Notes: generated from the letters alone by a model not told the origin. Numbered from the stretch's first letter, positions 31,013 to 43,300 are shown. The stretch is 64,000 bases of DNA from Flectonema sp. DT1601 (GCA_964019425.1 OZ025813.1:434001-498000), one strand, 5' to 3'. Made by a program: numbers and translations.

Positions 31013-31320
31013 CTGTTGGAGTTTGTACGTAAAATACAAATGTATTGTATCATAAACAACATAACGATAATTTAACATTAGTTCTGAGATACAGTTGACT
31101 AAAGGTAATGTTAGTGTAGGTATACACTCTGCGATTGACGTAAATACTTTACATTATAATAAATGTTTCTAACTTAGCTGCATACACATCTCTTTTTCCG
31201 TGTTGTCATTCAGTGCAGTACGGAATCGAGTTATTCAATTTTGAATTAATCGTGAGCCCTGGGAAACCAAAACCAGGGTATAATGTAATACGGCAGAGTG
31301 TAGGTTTCACCTACAAATTA
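31013..31320. repeat. Repeat family C, variant with inverted-repeat tail
   Basis: Begins gttaactgttggagtttgta, shares the C head pattern (aaatacaaatg-attgtatc, aacataacgataatttaaca, gagatacagt), then has its own tail. It is nearly identical to 55734-55985. ACACTCTGC near 31125 and GCAGAGTGT near 31292 are inverted. A CCCTGG/CCAGGG stem at 31258-31279 is absent from the other copy. Confidence 0.8.
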
Positions 31321-31564
31321 CTTGCTTAAAATCAACAATTCTTTGAAAAAAATATACTGAGGGGGGGGTGAAACTTTGACAATGTAAAAACAGTAACAAC
31401 TTTAGATATTAAAGAAAATTAATATCAAGTACTTGACTGAAAAATATTTGTAGTTGTTAATCAAAGAAAATTACCTTTAGAAAAAAGAGAAAATAAAAAG
31501 AAAAAATATAAAGAGATAACTATATTTTTTGTCTTATTGATCAGAAAACGTTGTCGAATCTGGT

Positions 31565-31625
31565 AATTCGGGGACCACGTACTAACAGGTTGAGCGTCCC
31601 ATGCCCTGTAGTCCGTTACAACTTA
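31565..31625. repeat. Short repeat F, copy 2
   Basis: Diverged match to 30585-30645, same orientation, about 1 kb away. Significance is modest because the shared blocks are short. Confidence 0.4.
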
Positions 31626-32377
31626 TACTTAAACGAAGTTAAAAGAAAAAAACGGTTCTTATTCTAGCTAGTTCGTAGCACACTACTAGCGGCGCACTGT
31701 TTTGTTATAAAAACAAAAAGTACAACGTTTTGAGGATGATCTAAAGTTCACTTACGAGAGCGAAGTACATTGACTACTGAAGGGGGGGAAAAGAAACTTA
31801 CAATAAACTATATCATTCTTGCCTAAACTGCGATGACAGGCACGACGTGCCTATTCGTAGATGTCATACGTAGATTTCGATGTAGGTAAAAACCTTGGGA
31901 GTTGCTTTACAACAAGAAACTATTTCTAAAAATAAAATTGAAAAAAAAAAATTTGACCCGTCCCACTTGTCTACACGATATTAGCAAAAACGAGAGATTT
32001 TTGTTACGCTGATACGATTATTGTCGAAGCTTCAACTTGTTTGTAGATACAAAAAGAAAGAAAAAAGAAACCTGGTTTTTTTGGCTGGGTACGCTCTGAT
32101 GGTAAAATAATAAGAAAATACTTATACACATCACGCTGTTCAACAATTTTTCACTTAAACAAAAAAAAAAAAAAAAAAAAAAAAAACGAGAATTGGCCTG
32201 GGAACACTAATTGTTTGTTTATTTCTGCACAAAACCGGAATCTGGTACAACTGTAAGAGCTGGAATAGATAACGTGCGCTAACAAATATTAACCTCATAA
32301 AAGGTTGTCCGATTATTTTAAAAAAAAAAAAAAAAAAAAAACCCCAAAAAAGAAAAAGTGAGGATTATGGAGTTATA

Positions 32378-33113
32378 CTATTTCTTCTCGCTACGGTATT
32401 TGGCCGAAAGAGCTGTCACCGTGTTTTTGAAAATTTCTTTTTTTGTAAGACCCTCCTTTGTTTCATTCTCATAAATATCACCAAAGTGTTCTTTGACGAA
32501 CAGGGCATAAGCATTTATTGGTCTTTTTGTGGCTTCCTTTGATTTGGCTTTCTTTGTTTTCGGCCTTGCCTGAAGGTTCGCCTTTGCCTCCTTGCGGTAA
32601 GCGTCCTTCTCTGCATCACTCAGTGCCTGTGTGATTTTTTTTTTTTTTTTTGAATGAAGAACACGAAAATGATTAGAGTAAGAATAACACAACAGAATTA
32701 ATCACAACATCTGATTGTTTCAAAACAAACCCTTTGTAACAACCGACACACAGTAGACAACCTATTCTGTCTACTCACCGACTACGATCACGCTAAATAA
32801 AGGAAACCAAGAGTTAACATACCTTCCATTCCGCAGCAAGTGCCTTAAATTGAATTCGGACACCTTGGGAACGTTTTTGAACGAACAATGTATAAGGGCT
32901 GGTAGCTGGGACCTTTGCTTTCACTGGGGTTTTTGCTTTCTCCGCCACCTTTGTCACTTCAGTCTTAGGCGTTTCCTTCGTTGCAGCAGCCTTTGGCGCA
33001 GCCTTCGCAGCCTTTGGCGCCGCCTTTGGCGCAGCCTTCGTTGCAGCAGCCTTCGCTGTTCTACATTGCGCAAAGCTTCCTACCTTACGGGTGGCAACAC
33101 GGAATGCGTTCAT
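32378..33113 (-). CDS. Mitochondrial-type double HMG-box protein 3
   Basis: Exons 33113-32823 and 32626-32378, with a 196-nt GTATG...ACAG intron at the same codon boundary as its two paralogs (AAEWK|ALSDAEKDAYRKEA), encode 179 residues. It is the smallest of the three: presequence-like start MNAFRVATRKVGSFAQ, an Ala/Pro/Lys linker with repeated APKAA units (about 20-70), HMG box 1 from SPYTLFVQKR, and box 2 from RPINAYALFVKEHF to TALSAKYRSEKK. Its size and order are closest to animal TFAM. The intron holds an 8-bp hairpin (32752-32775). The acceptor AATCTAG is about 8 nt before the ATG. Stop TAG or TAA not reinterpreted; the frame closes at 32378. Confidence 0.85.
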
Positions 33114-33272
33114 TGTGATATCTAGATTGTTATATATACTGGAGTAATTATATTAATTTCGTCTCTCATAATGATTAAATAATTAAAAAAAAGATTTCTT
33201 CGACTAAACGGTAGGTAAAGGAACTGGTTTTTTAAGAGAGAAACGGCCTTTTTTTTTTTTTTTTTTTTTTTC

Positions 33273-34220
33273 TCAATTCTCAGTCTTTTTCAGGAGGAAA
33301 TCACACACAACCTTATTGTACTCTATTGAAGTATTATAATTGGCAAAGTGTGTACCTCCTTCTAGCACATAGCATACTTTCGATGGTGATGTAATATCAC
33401 TAAAACAAGACTTCAGATAGTCTGACGCTACAAAGACATCGTTAGGTAATTCAAAGGCGAGAACTGGTTTTGTGGTAGAGGTAACAGAAGCAAGCTGATT
33501 TATATCTTCGCAAGATACTAAATTAGCTGACATTAAATGCCTGGCAATTCCATGCGTGCGCATTCCAGACCAGGTAATTACCTTAGCGAATGTATCCGGA
33601 ACTACCCCTTCATCAAGACCTCCCAGCCCATGAAACACAACAGAATCATTAAAACTAAAGTTGCTCGGTGATGATAAAACAGGAGTAGGACATTCATTTC
33701 CAAAACGTTCTTTGAGATAGTTCGGTATCATTCGATTTGGAACTGGTACATTAAACACCCTCTTAACATCATCTGCAGTGAATCTACATGGTGGTGTCCC
33801 ACTTATTACGATTCCACACACTTCATCAAATGGAAGCATCTGAATAGCAACATGGCCACCTAAAGAGACACCAACTACAAAATATTTTAGAATATTCATT
33901 TTCTTCATAACCAATCTAATATTATCAGCATAACCATTTATTGTGTATTCAGATTCTCGACGGCTTTCTATTGAGTTATCGCTCTCACCATGGCCAAGGT
34001 AGTCTAAGGCTATAAGTCGATAATTCCGTCTGAGTGGAGACGAATCTTCAAATTGTTTTATGAAAAACTCTTTACAACCTGAATTATTATGAGCGAATAC
34101 AATCACAGGAGAGTTGCTGGTGGGATTACTATCCCAGACGGAGATGTCACCACCAGGTGTTTTAATCCTTACAACAATTCCAATAGATCCCCTCACAGCA
34201 GACGGGATGTCATTTGACAT
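33273..34220 (-). CDS. Alpha/beta hydrolase
   Basis: A 315-residue intronless alpha/beta-hydrolase-fold protein. The oxyanion region (VIVFAHNNSGCKEFF), the strand and turn LIALDYLGHGESD, the nucleophile elbow GVSLGGH, a candidate acid in LPNDVFV and the terminal His in GGTHFANY are all in the expected order. The catalytic triad therefore looks complete. The family covers esterases, lipases and epoxide or haloalkane hydrolases; nothing visible fixes the substrate. No signal peptide or targeting sequence. The acceptor GTTCGCAG is 13 nt before the ATG, giving a very short leader. It is transcribed before the HMG protein 3 gene, with a poly(T) tract at 33250-33272 between them. Confidence 0.85.
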   Translation of the reverse strand: MSNDIPSAVRGSIGIVVRIKTPGGDISVWDSNPTSNSPVIVFAHNNSGCKEFFIKQFEDSSPLRRNYRLIALDYLGHGESDNSIESRRESEYTINGYADNIRLVMKKMNILKYFVVGVSLGGHVAIQMLPFDEVCGIVISGTPPCRFTADDVKRVFNVPVPNRMIPNYLKERFGNECPTPVLSSPSNFSFNDSVVFHGLGGLDEGVVPDTFAKVITWSGMRTHGIARHLMSANLVSCEDINQLASVTSTTKPVLAFELPNDVFVASDYLKSCFSDITSPSKVCYVLEGGTHFANYNTSIEYNKVVCDFLLKKTEN

Positions 34221-34530
34221 CTTTATATATGTCCTGCGAACACTATAAAATTGTAATTATCGAAGTTAAGCATAGCTGTAAAAGCTTGTTAAGTGACTAA
34301 TGGTCTCCAATGCGCACACTTAACAAAAAAAAAAGCCAGAGCGTTAAAAGTTAAGGTCGGTCAATGACCGCTAAGTTTTCACAACAATGAGATGCCACCC
34401 GTATAATTTAAAATAAAATAATTTTTAAAAAAAAAAAGACTTATGAAACAAAATTCCATTAAACTTGACAAAGGTTCCAAGCGTGTAGGAAGTAAGAGGA
34501 GGTTAGTTGACTCACTCATCGTTTACTTTT
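34221..34530. other. Short intergenic spacer
   Basis: Contains the hydrolase leader and acceptor (34221-34240) and A/T-rich sequence with short A-runs. No gene seen. Confidence 0.6.
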
Positions 34531-35493
34531 TCATTTTTTTTTAGTAGTTTTTTTGATCGTTTGTTGCCCCAACACCCAGTCCCAAAATATATCACCCTGT
34601 TCACAAAGTCCCATATTACAACTTGGATCTAAATGATGCTGTCTGTGATACGAAACAAAGTTCTTGTCGTCTGGGATAGGAAGAACGAGAGTTGCTAGAT
34701 CACTGTTGTGTGAGTGAGCATAAGTTGATAATCCCCAGATAATATAAAACAGTGATGTACACATGTATCCATTTAGCAGTCCCAACGAATAGAAAAATCC
34801 AACATGCAAAAACAGACTCCAAACAAGACTTGCAGCCATCATGAAATCATCAATAGCAGTTCCAGAAAAGAAAACAAGTCCACAAAGTTCGTTTGTAAAA
34901 TTATGATGGTATTTATGACTCACACTGTAGGAACTTGAAGCATGTTGTAGTCGGTGTAGAGGATTAAAAAGTATTTCTCCAAACGGCGCTGCCAAAATCA
35001 TAAATAAAAATACTCTCGCATACAACCACACTGGGTAATACCAACTAAGATCTGAGAATGTTACTACAGAAATGAAATCACCAAACATATGAGTCACCAA
35101 CTCAACACCACAATAGTACACAACCAACCATGTGGTTACACCAATAAAAGATTCAACGGGACTTACTTTTTTGATGGATGCAAAATAAAAGTCTAAAACA
35201 CCAACCAGGTATCCTCCGATGATTCCTTTGTGTGTTATAAAAGTCGGTCCTATATTTGGATATTTTTAATCAATTGCCATGTTTAATCCAACTAAGCTGA
35301 ATAATAACAGATAGTGACAGCTCCTCTCAAACCTCAAACTTTGTGATGGTTTGTTTCCTTTAGAATAATTTAGTATCATTTAGATTAGAATTCCAAGTCC
35401 CCAAACAGACATCACTATCGGCAGCTGGGATAGTTCATCATCCCTGAGATAATATGAAAGGAACGATTTCATTTGATCAACTACGACTGACAT
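34531..35493 (-). pseudogene. Sterol desaturase / fatty acid hydroxylase family gene with two in-frame TAA codons
   Basis: One continuous frame of 321 codons starts at an ATG at 35493 (MSVVVDQMKSFLSYYL). It is interrupted by TAA at 35380-35382 and again at 35266-35268; the frame is unchanged across both. The part after the second TAA carries the complete His-box set of membrane di-iron hydroxylases: HRLQH, HKYHH, HSHNSD and HRQHH, plus several membrane helices. The part between the stops (MILNYSKGNK..., VGLNMAID) and after (KYPNIGPTFITHKG) still reads like protein. The product would hydroxylate or desaturate a sterol or fatty acid at the ER. Other genes in the window end in TAA, so a code change is unlikely. 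A young pseudogene, read-through, or assembly error are open options. No GT-AG intron in the right phase removes the stops. Confidence 0.65.
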
Positions 35494-35562
35494 AGTTGGT
35501 TATTAACTGTGGTGGTTGTTAAGATAAAGTTAAGGCTAGATATCGAATCGAGTCCGTCACTT

Positions 35563-35606
35563 CGTACCTTCTGAACTCTCATGTTCCATCACGTTCAAAG
35601 ATTTAA
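35563..35606. repeat. Duplicated scrap of the METTL21-like gene
   Basis: A ttcgtaccttctgaactctcat block followed by aaagatttaa repeats coding sequence at about 35701-35737 with a 10-bp difference in the middle. It lies in the spacer between the methyltransferase stop and the hydroxylase start. Confidence 0.6.
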
Positions 35607-35630
35607 TCAAAAGAGGTATTCAAAACAATT

Positions 35631-36296
35631 TCACTCATTTGGAATATATATCTTCAAAACAGCGATGTCATCACATCTGAATTGCGGATGAAGAGTTTCA
35701 TTCGGTACCTTCTGAACTCTCATATTTAAAGATTTAACAGCGTCTATAAACTTCTGAAATTGGTCTTCTTCACGAAGCTCATGCGCTAATAAACACACTG
35801 CTGACGGAGAACATTGCAGTAATATATGAATTAATTTAACAAGTGGAGATGAATGGTATAACCCAGCACATACAAGGTCAGATCCAAGAATAAAATCAAT
35901 ATCTTGCAATGAATGTTCTTCTATCACTTCTTTTGTTGTATTTTCCCATTGAAGTGTTGCAGTGAAGGCAGAACCTCCAGCCTTATTGATGGATGCTTTA
36001 TTTTTTAAAATATTTTCGCGTGTTAATTGCAATACATCTTCGTAGTCTGTTAGCGTGACTCTCATCCCTAAAGCAGCCGCATATATTCCGAGTATTCCAG
36101 TACCACTCCCTAACTCCACTCCTTTTTTATTTAAAAAATCTTTACTATTATGTGCCATGTAGTGTCCAAGGACTAGGGAAGCATCCCAAACTGTTCCGCT
36201 ATTAGCATTTAATTTACTACCATCAGTTGTTTCCTCTGGCCGTTGAGTTATATCCAATGAGATATCCCCGATTTCATATTCGCTATTAAATGGCAT
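35631..36296 (-). CDS. METTL21-like lysine methyltransferase
   Basis: A 221-residue seven-strand SAM-dependent methyltransferase of the family-16 (METTL21/EEF2KMT-like) type. Visible are TVWDASLVLGHYM before the core, motif I VELGSGTGILGIYAA, an acidic residue after strand 2 (VTLTDYEDV), and the family motif 4 region as DFILGSDLVCAGLY (D/E-xxY/F pattern). These enzymes trimethylate single lysines on chaperones or elongation factors in the cytosol; which target is not predictable. Intronless. The ATG of MPFNSEYEIG follows TTAATTAAG about 17 nt upstream, a weak acceptor. A scrap of its 3' coding end is duplicated downstream at 35563. Confidence 0.8.
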   Translation of the reverse strand: MPFNSEYEIGDISLDITQRPEETTDGSKLNANSGTVWDASLVLGHYMAHNSKDFLNKKGVELGSGTGILGIYAAALGMRVTLTDYEDVLQLTRENILKNKASINKAGGSAFTATLQWENTTKEVIEEHSLQDIDFILGSDLVCAGLYHSSPLVKLIHILLQCSPSAVCLLAHELREEDQFQKFIDAVKSLNMRVQKVPNETLHPQFRCDDIAVLKIYIPNE

Positions 36297-37300
36297 GTTA
36301 GTAACAAAGTCTTAATTAATGGAAATATTTTTTTAGTTTAGATCGTTGTCAGAGATATCATGAAGCTGATTTTTTTATTTATTTATTTATTTACGAAACC
36401 TAGGAAGCCAAAAGCCAGGAAAAGCTCACAGAGTAACAGTTATATCGCTATGTAGTTATATCGCTGATGCAGTGCACACGGAATGTGTAGTTTTTTTCTG
36501 TGAGAGAGAGTGTGTATAAAGGATTTTTTTTTTTTTTTTTTTTTTTTTTGAAAAAAATAAATTCTTAACTGTTGTGGTAAAATTTTTTCACTAAAACAAA
36601 AAAAAAAAAAAAAAAAAAAATCAAAAAAAAAAATATATGTGCGTCTGTTTGTGAATTGAACTGCAGCACCCTTCACAAAATCGAACGGGAAGGGAAAACG
36701 AGGTCACATGACTACAGTACTGCTCCCTTTTATTCACTCACAAGATTGACGAACAAGGGAATCAGATTGTCATTGGCTAACCTACTTAAAGGAACCACAT
36801 CACATGTCTTCGTATAACACGAAGAAAATGCTAACAAAATTCAGAGCAGCAAAAAAAATAGCTTCTCGTTGATGGCTGGTTGCACCCTCCCCTCATACGA
36901 ATAAACCATAAAAAGGAATAACATGGGTATCCTTAATAATCAACATTAAAACAAAATTTCTTTGAATACAGTAAAAAGAGGAAACACACACACACAACAC
37001 ATACACTACTCATTGCATCATTGATCACGACATCCAACAAGGATGCGTTGCATCAAATGAAACACTCCAAGCACGTGCAGCATTTTTCTTTTTTTTTTAA
37101 AAAAAAAAAAAAAAAAAAGAACGTAAAAGGCAAAAACAAAACTTTTTTTTTTTTTAAACACGTAACTATAGCGAATACGAAAAGAACTGAATAAAAAAAT
37201 AAAAATAATAAAAAATCGCAAACTAGAAGAGAAGAAGGCTGTGAAGACAACCCGTGATAAAATCTAAGAAAGTAAGTAGATAAATTATTATTATCTCTCT
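36297..37300. other. Intergenic region with a family B fragment
   Basis: Family B fragment at 36371-36465, then poly(T)/(A) at 36525-36550 and 36599-36620, and 37090-37155. No supported gene. Includes the 3' UTR of the giant coiled-coil gene and the methyltransferase leader. Confidence 0.65.
36371..36465 (-). mobile_element. Family B copy 2, 5'-truncated
   Basis: Shares the TAAA-tailed end and the first 75 bp or so with the copy at 50943 (cctaggaagccaaaagccagg, gctcacagagtaacagttat), then stops. The gttatatcgct word is present twice at the break. Truncation at the end opposite the tail fits target-primed reverse transcription. Confidence 0.6.
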
Positions 37301-40300
37301 CTAAACAGAAAATCCATCACCTTCCCAAAGTGATGAAATTAAATTAGAACCTGATCGCATTAACAACTCCTCAATAATTGGTTCCGCCTCATGAGCTGGT
37401 ATAGAATCACGCTGTTATTTTATTTTGTTTAAAAAAGAATTGATGCTAGACGATTGCTTATCACATCTCCCTAGACAACACATACCGAAGACAACAACTC
37501 ATCTAAATGTGACCTCGGTAGAAGAGGTCTGGACACTGACTTGAAAGCTTTTTCACAGCGCTGTTTTTTTTTTTTTTTCAGTTGTGTTTAATTTTAAAAT
37601 AATAATAAACAATAATAATCATACATCATACACCCCTTGCACTGTTAACATTTCATCGGAAGGACTGATAACATAATCTGGTACAACCTCACAAGTATAG
37701 ATGTCAGATGTTGATGGTTGAGGTAAAGGATCATTATTCGCAAAAGAACTAACACAATCAGACCTAAACTGAGATGAACTCACATAGCTAAATTTGATTG
37801 AACCAGATCCTGGAAGAACTCCACTGAACGCCGATAAACACGAAGAAAAATCCTCGCGAGATTGCAACGTAGAACCACACACAGACACAATATGATCACC
37901 AACTGAAAGAGATGATTTTGATGCTGGAGATCCCTCAGTAATATTCTGAATCACAAAAGGTGGATAAGATCCGTAAGACTTTACAGTTATCCCAATATAA
38001 ACCATTCTCCAATGGTTCTTATCAGATGCTTGCTCTATGAGACTGCGTTCCATTTTCTCATCATCAACAATATCAGAACTACCCAAACCATTAGTTGGAA
38101 CATACACTAATGTATTAGCCCTTGATGGGAGTGTGGGGAATCGAAACCCAGTTTCAAGACCGCTGCTATCACTTAGTCTTCTTGTTGCGATGTCAATCTT
38201 CGTTAGAAGATCAGATCTTTCTTCGCTGATTTGACGAATTTGTTCCAATAAAGCTGAATTGTCTCGTTGTAAGTCGAGACACTTTTGACGGTATTCGTCA
38301 TTTTCTGCAGACGTCTTGTTGATATCATTCTGAAGGCGATTTAATTCCGCTTCAGCTGAAGATGACAAAGTTTCAATTTGTTGTAAATTACTGGCTGCGG
38401 TTTCAATTTGACATTCGAAATCTGTGGCGCGAGATTTCCAGGATGAGACTTGTGACGTTAAATTTTGATTTTGAATTCTCAACTTCTCTATTTCTTCTTC
38501 CCTCCTTCCAACAACATCATTTGCGATAGTTAGTTGTGATGCAATATCGGATTCATTTCTTGTGAGTCCTTCAATCTCTGCTTCTCTTTCAACGGATTCT
38601 CTGGCTAATTTAGATTCCAAGTCTCTCGCTCGTTTTTGAGAACGTTGATGATTTCCGCATTCCAACTGATAGCGTTCTTTTATATCAGAAAGTTGATCTC
38701 TACTTGCAGAAGCTTCACCACTGAGATCTACAACCTGCTGTCGATGTTCTTGTAAAGTAAGACGAACTTCTTCAAGACGCATTTCAGCTATTTGTAATTT
38801 TGCTTCTAAAGAACCTCGTTGGATACGAAGTCCGTGTAGCTCTTCTTCGATTGACTGATTGGTTTCTGTTGCAGAAGACAGTTTTCCTTCGAGTTGCTGG
38901 TTGCGTTCATTCTTTTCAGCAAGGTCTCCATTAGCAGCAGCTAATAAAGAATTCAAAGCATCTTGTTGTTGAGTTAAATCTGTTATCTGTGCCTCGAGTT
39001 GCTCAGCTTGAGTCGACCCAGTCACTAGTGTGTTTTGGATCATTTCAGCTAAGTTTATAGTGTGCTCTGTTGCTTCTTTTAGCTTGTCACTGATACTCTT
39101 TTTGTTTTTACTTTCTTCACGAAGTTTTTTACTGGTCGTTTGTAAAAGTGATTCTGCATTATTCAATCTGTTCATTAATATGTCAAGTTCTGATCGAAGT
39201 TGGTTGTGTTCATCTGCGTGTTGTTGGTTAGTTTTTCTAATTGTTTGTTGATGAGTTTCGTTATCAATCATTAGCTGAGATATTTGTGATTGGGTTTCAC
39301 TAGAGAGCTGAGTATAGCGACGATCTTCCTCAGATAGTTTTCGATCCTTTTGTTTGTTTTGGGATCGAAGATCATTTATTTCGTAAAGCATCTCCTTTGT
39401 CTCTTTCTTCTTCGTGGATAACTCTCCCTCACAAGTTTTTAATTCCGCCATCGTAGCTGCATTAGTATTATCACGCTCACGAGTTGCTTCAGCGGTTTCT
39501 TGTTGAAGTTTCTCATACTGTTGTTGATGTCTTCGTAACCTTACTTGTAGATCTTCTATTGAGTGTTTGAGTGTTGTGTTGGTCTCTTCCGTGTCTGACA
39601 TCTTTTGTTTTAAGACGGTGCCGTTTTTTTCAAATTCTGAGATGTCATTGTGAGCTACTTGTAAATCTGATCTTAATTTCTTTGATAATTCATCGTAGTG
39701 TGACACCTTACCTTCTAATTGAGCGACTTTTTCTGTTAAAGTTGTGATGTCTTGTCTTGAAATTGACTTATCTTTTTCACTCGTTTCGAGTAACTCGCTG
39801 TACTTCGTATCGAACATCATTTTCGATTTCTTTTCATTTTCAAAAGCGATTTTATCCCTCACAAAAATTTTCCATTTTTCAAAATATGCCCTCTGGGTAC
39901 CCATCGATGATGTTATTAATAAACAGCGACAAGATTCGATTAATTTTGATCTGATGTGCATCTTTGTCCTATACGAAAACAACACACCATAGTATCGTTC
40001 ATACAGTAAACGTGTGCGATTTGATTCCATTGTGATGCAGTGTCTTGTTAATCTCTTTATTAGTCTGCTGTTCATTGTTTTTTGTAGCAACGTATTAAAA
40101 TATCTACGTCGTATCCCAGTATCATTCTTCCCAACGAATACAGATGACAATTGCTGTTTTAAAGACGTTTCTTTGATCGTGATCGTGTTTTGTAATTTCT
40201 CGGTAGTCGCGGCGTTCAAATCATTAATTTGAATTATTTTATTATTGGAGAGGCTTTCTCTAGTCGAAGCGAGTAGTTTACCGTAAGTTTGTTGGAGCAA

Positions 40301-43300
40301 TCGATGTTCATTCCTAGTCGACATGACTGACATACATCGACCTAGTAGTTTAAAAGTTCTCATATTGGTGATCAGTTTCCTCTTCAATATATTGAAGTAT
40401 CTCATTTTAACTGCGGTTTGTGTTACCGATTGAAGAGTTCTCGAAAATTGAAAATGCTTTTGTTGTCTACGTCGGAGTATTTTATTGGTTTCCAACTTCC
40501 TCATGTAGCAGAATAATAATTTCTGATTTGAATTATTTTCAGAAACCAGAGAAGCACTTTTCTTTGTATTGTTACTCTCATCTAAAAGACGACAATAATC
40601 ACCCTGTTGGGTCTCCGCAGTTTTCTCGAGGTCGGTGATCACATTTTTATACGATTGAATACTTTTTTGAAAAGGAGCGTTCAGTTTCAACGCCTTATAA
40701 CATTCTTGAAGCAGTCTAAACTTCGAATGACTTGACACAACGTTACTCGCAATGGATCGATAGTGTTTTTTACATTTTAAATAATCTAAACTGCTGGACT
40801 GTTTTGCGACTTCAAGATCGTATTTAAATTTATTTTTCAATTCTTCAGTTGCAGTGTTGTTATCGTTAATCTCATTTTGTAATTTCGTATTGTCTCGTTG
40901 AGAGTTGAGTAGCTGTTCGTTTAGAATGGCTATGGCTTCTTCAGATTGGATAAGTTGGGTTTGTTTAGAAGAGAATTCGTCGTCTTTCGTGTTGAGTTGA
41001 TTTTGATGATCGGATTTCATTGCATTGAGTTGCTGTGAGAAGTCAAGTTGATCAAGGGTTCGAGTCTTCTTAGAATCTGATAGTTTTAGAAGTGTTATAA
41101 ATTTTGAATAACAATTTCTAAAAATATGTCTCTCAGACGACAACAACATCGATCTACATCTTTCCTGTTGCATTGAAGAGAACTTAGCTGCAGCCTTAGT
41201 AGAAGCTGCGGACTGTGATACTTCAAGTTGATATGTTAATTCACGAAATGAGGTCTCATTTGATTCTATTTTTAAATTCATATCACCGACTGTTCCGTTT
41301 AACTCCGAAACATGCAATCTCTCCTTTTCAAGATTACTTTCTGAAATAGTTAACAACTCCTGAAGTTCACTGTATTGTTGTTGTATCTGATTAGCATTTT
41401 CCAATTCACACATTGTGAATTGTAACTTATCAGAAATTGAATTCTCGCTGTCTTGTAACGCTATTGCTGATTCCTTCAGATTGTTGTAGTCTTTTGTGAG
41501 TGTTTTTAGATTCTGTTCTGACTGTGATAGCTTGCTTGAGAGATCAATCTCATTCGCTACATGCCTCGATGATGTTGTTGTTGATTTTTTAAGATCAATT
41601 TTTAATTGTTTGATTTGTTTATTCAAATCACAAACAGCATCATCATGTTCCTTTGTAAACACTCGAATCTCTTCCTTATGTCTTTTTAAATCTTCTTCAG
41701 CAGTTTTTGTAACTTTAGCAATCTCAGCTGATAATTCACTGTTTGTTTTAATTATAGATTCGGTTGAGTTTTCAATATGAGCCATCGTCGTGATGCCGTT
41801 TTGTAATTGGTCATTCAAATTGGTATTATCATCCACCGCTGAGATGTAATTTAATTCTAATCGATGAATCTCTCCATGCATTAGTACTAAATTTCTCTTG
41901 TGAACATAAGCACACCATGACAACCAATATTTATAAAGATTTTTCATCGTATGACTGCCAGTCAACGATACCAACGCTTCAGATATTTTTTTACTCAAAT
42001 TCCTTCGACGGATTAAATTACTTAAAACACAATAGTAACGAGACATCAATTTAAGATCAGCCTTACTATGCAGCATCGACGATGATAGTTGTTTGAAAAC
42101 ACTAAAAGAAGACCTCGACAGCAAGAACTGATCTCGTAAACCTTCACACTGATCCTCTTTCAATGACAATTGATACTTAAATTCTACAACTGTGAGTAGA
42201 CCAGACCATCTTTTATAGTAGTTCGATAAGATAAGTTTTTGGGAATTAAAACAGAAAGCTTCTACAGTTGAAAATATCTTCCTACGCTGGTTTGCAATAT
42301 ATCTGTATGAGAATAACTTTGAAAACCATTTCTTCAGTGATAATGTTGTTGTCGATGACGTTAGTTTTTGAAGTGAATTATTACGATAATCATAGAATTG
42401 ACGTCTTGAAAACATAAATGTCTTCAACTTACCGAAATAAGAACGTCTTATAGACGACGACGTTGAAGTTCCCATAAATGATGTTTTCACTAATTGGTTC
42501 ATCACCTTAGCACGTGGTGCTGCAAGATAGAATGATATAGCTTCCTCAATACTGACACCGTGTAATTCAGATGGCTGTGTGATTAGATTACGACAACGCT
42601 TTTTATACGACGCATGAATGAAGAGAGATGAATAATGCCATCGAATTGTTGACAAAGTAACTGAGCGATGTAAACGACGTCCTTTAAGATCTCTGCTGTT
42701 AATTCGAAGTTGTCGAGATTGTTGATTGGTGTCTGTTGCCATTCGAAGTTTATATTTCGAATCAGTGAGTTCTGACTGAAGGTCTTCAAGTTTGTGTTGT
42801 TGACTTTGAATATCTCTCTTAGCTTCTGCGTAACTACTCTGAACTTCATTGCGACTCTCCTGAAGTCTGACGTAGTCCATTTTGTGTTGACTTAACTTTT
42901 CCTTAACATTATCGCTCATCATCACTTTCATCACAAGTTTTTCATAACAAAATCGAAGCAGGCGATTCGCAGTAGCTTCTGAAAGTCTTTTTTGCTTCAG
43001 TGGAGCAGATGCAGATCTGATTGTGAACTTAAGAGTTTCCTGACTCTGTAATGACACCTGTAGTTGATATGAGATAGTAGTGAGTTGGTCACTGAGTTCT
43101 TTCTTGTCGCGAGTACATGTTGAAAGCTCTTCTGATAGAGAAGCGACTTGCTTTTGAGACTGACTCAGCGTAGCTTGTGACAAACACGACTCTGAGAGTT
43201 GTGACTGTTTCTGTTCGATCGACTTCGTCAGTCGAGACAAATTCGTGAACGTCATCAACTTTCTAAAATAACTTTCCAAGAAGGCTTTTGATGATATTTT

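Noticed and set aside
30684-31110. Spliced-leader RNA gene array
   Set aside because: The GTATG...ATACAG look is suggestive, but only the first head has GTATG and I cannot match a leader exon or Sm site; left as a repeat of unknown nature.
30684-31320. CRISPR-like array
   Set aside because: Units are unequal, adjoin directly, recur elsewhere as single copies, and the genome is eukaryotic.
34531-35493. A GT-AG intron removing the two TAA codons
   Set aside because: The frame is continuous and codes on both sides of each stop; no GT/AG pair in the right phase exists.
34531-35493. Reassignment of TAA to an amino acid
   Set aside because: Several well-recognised genes here (HDAC, tepsin-like, helical protein) end in TAA at the expected length.
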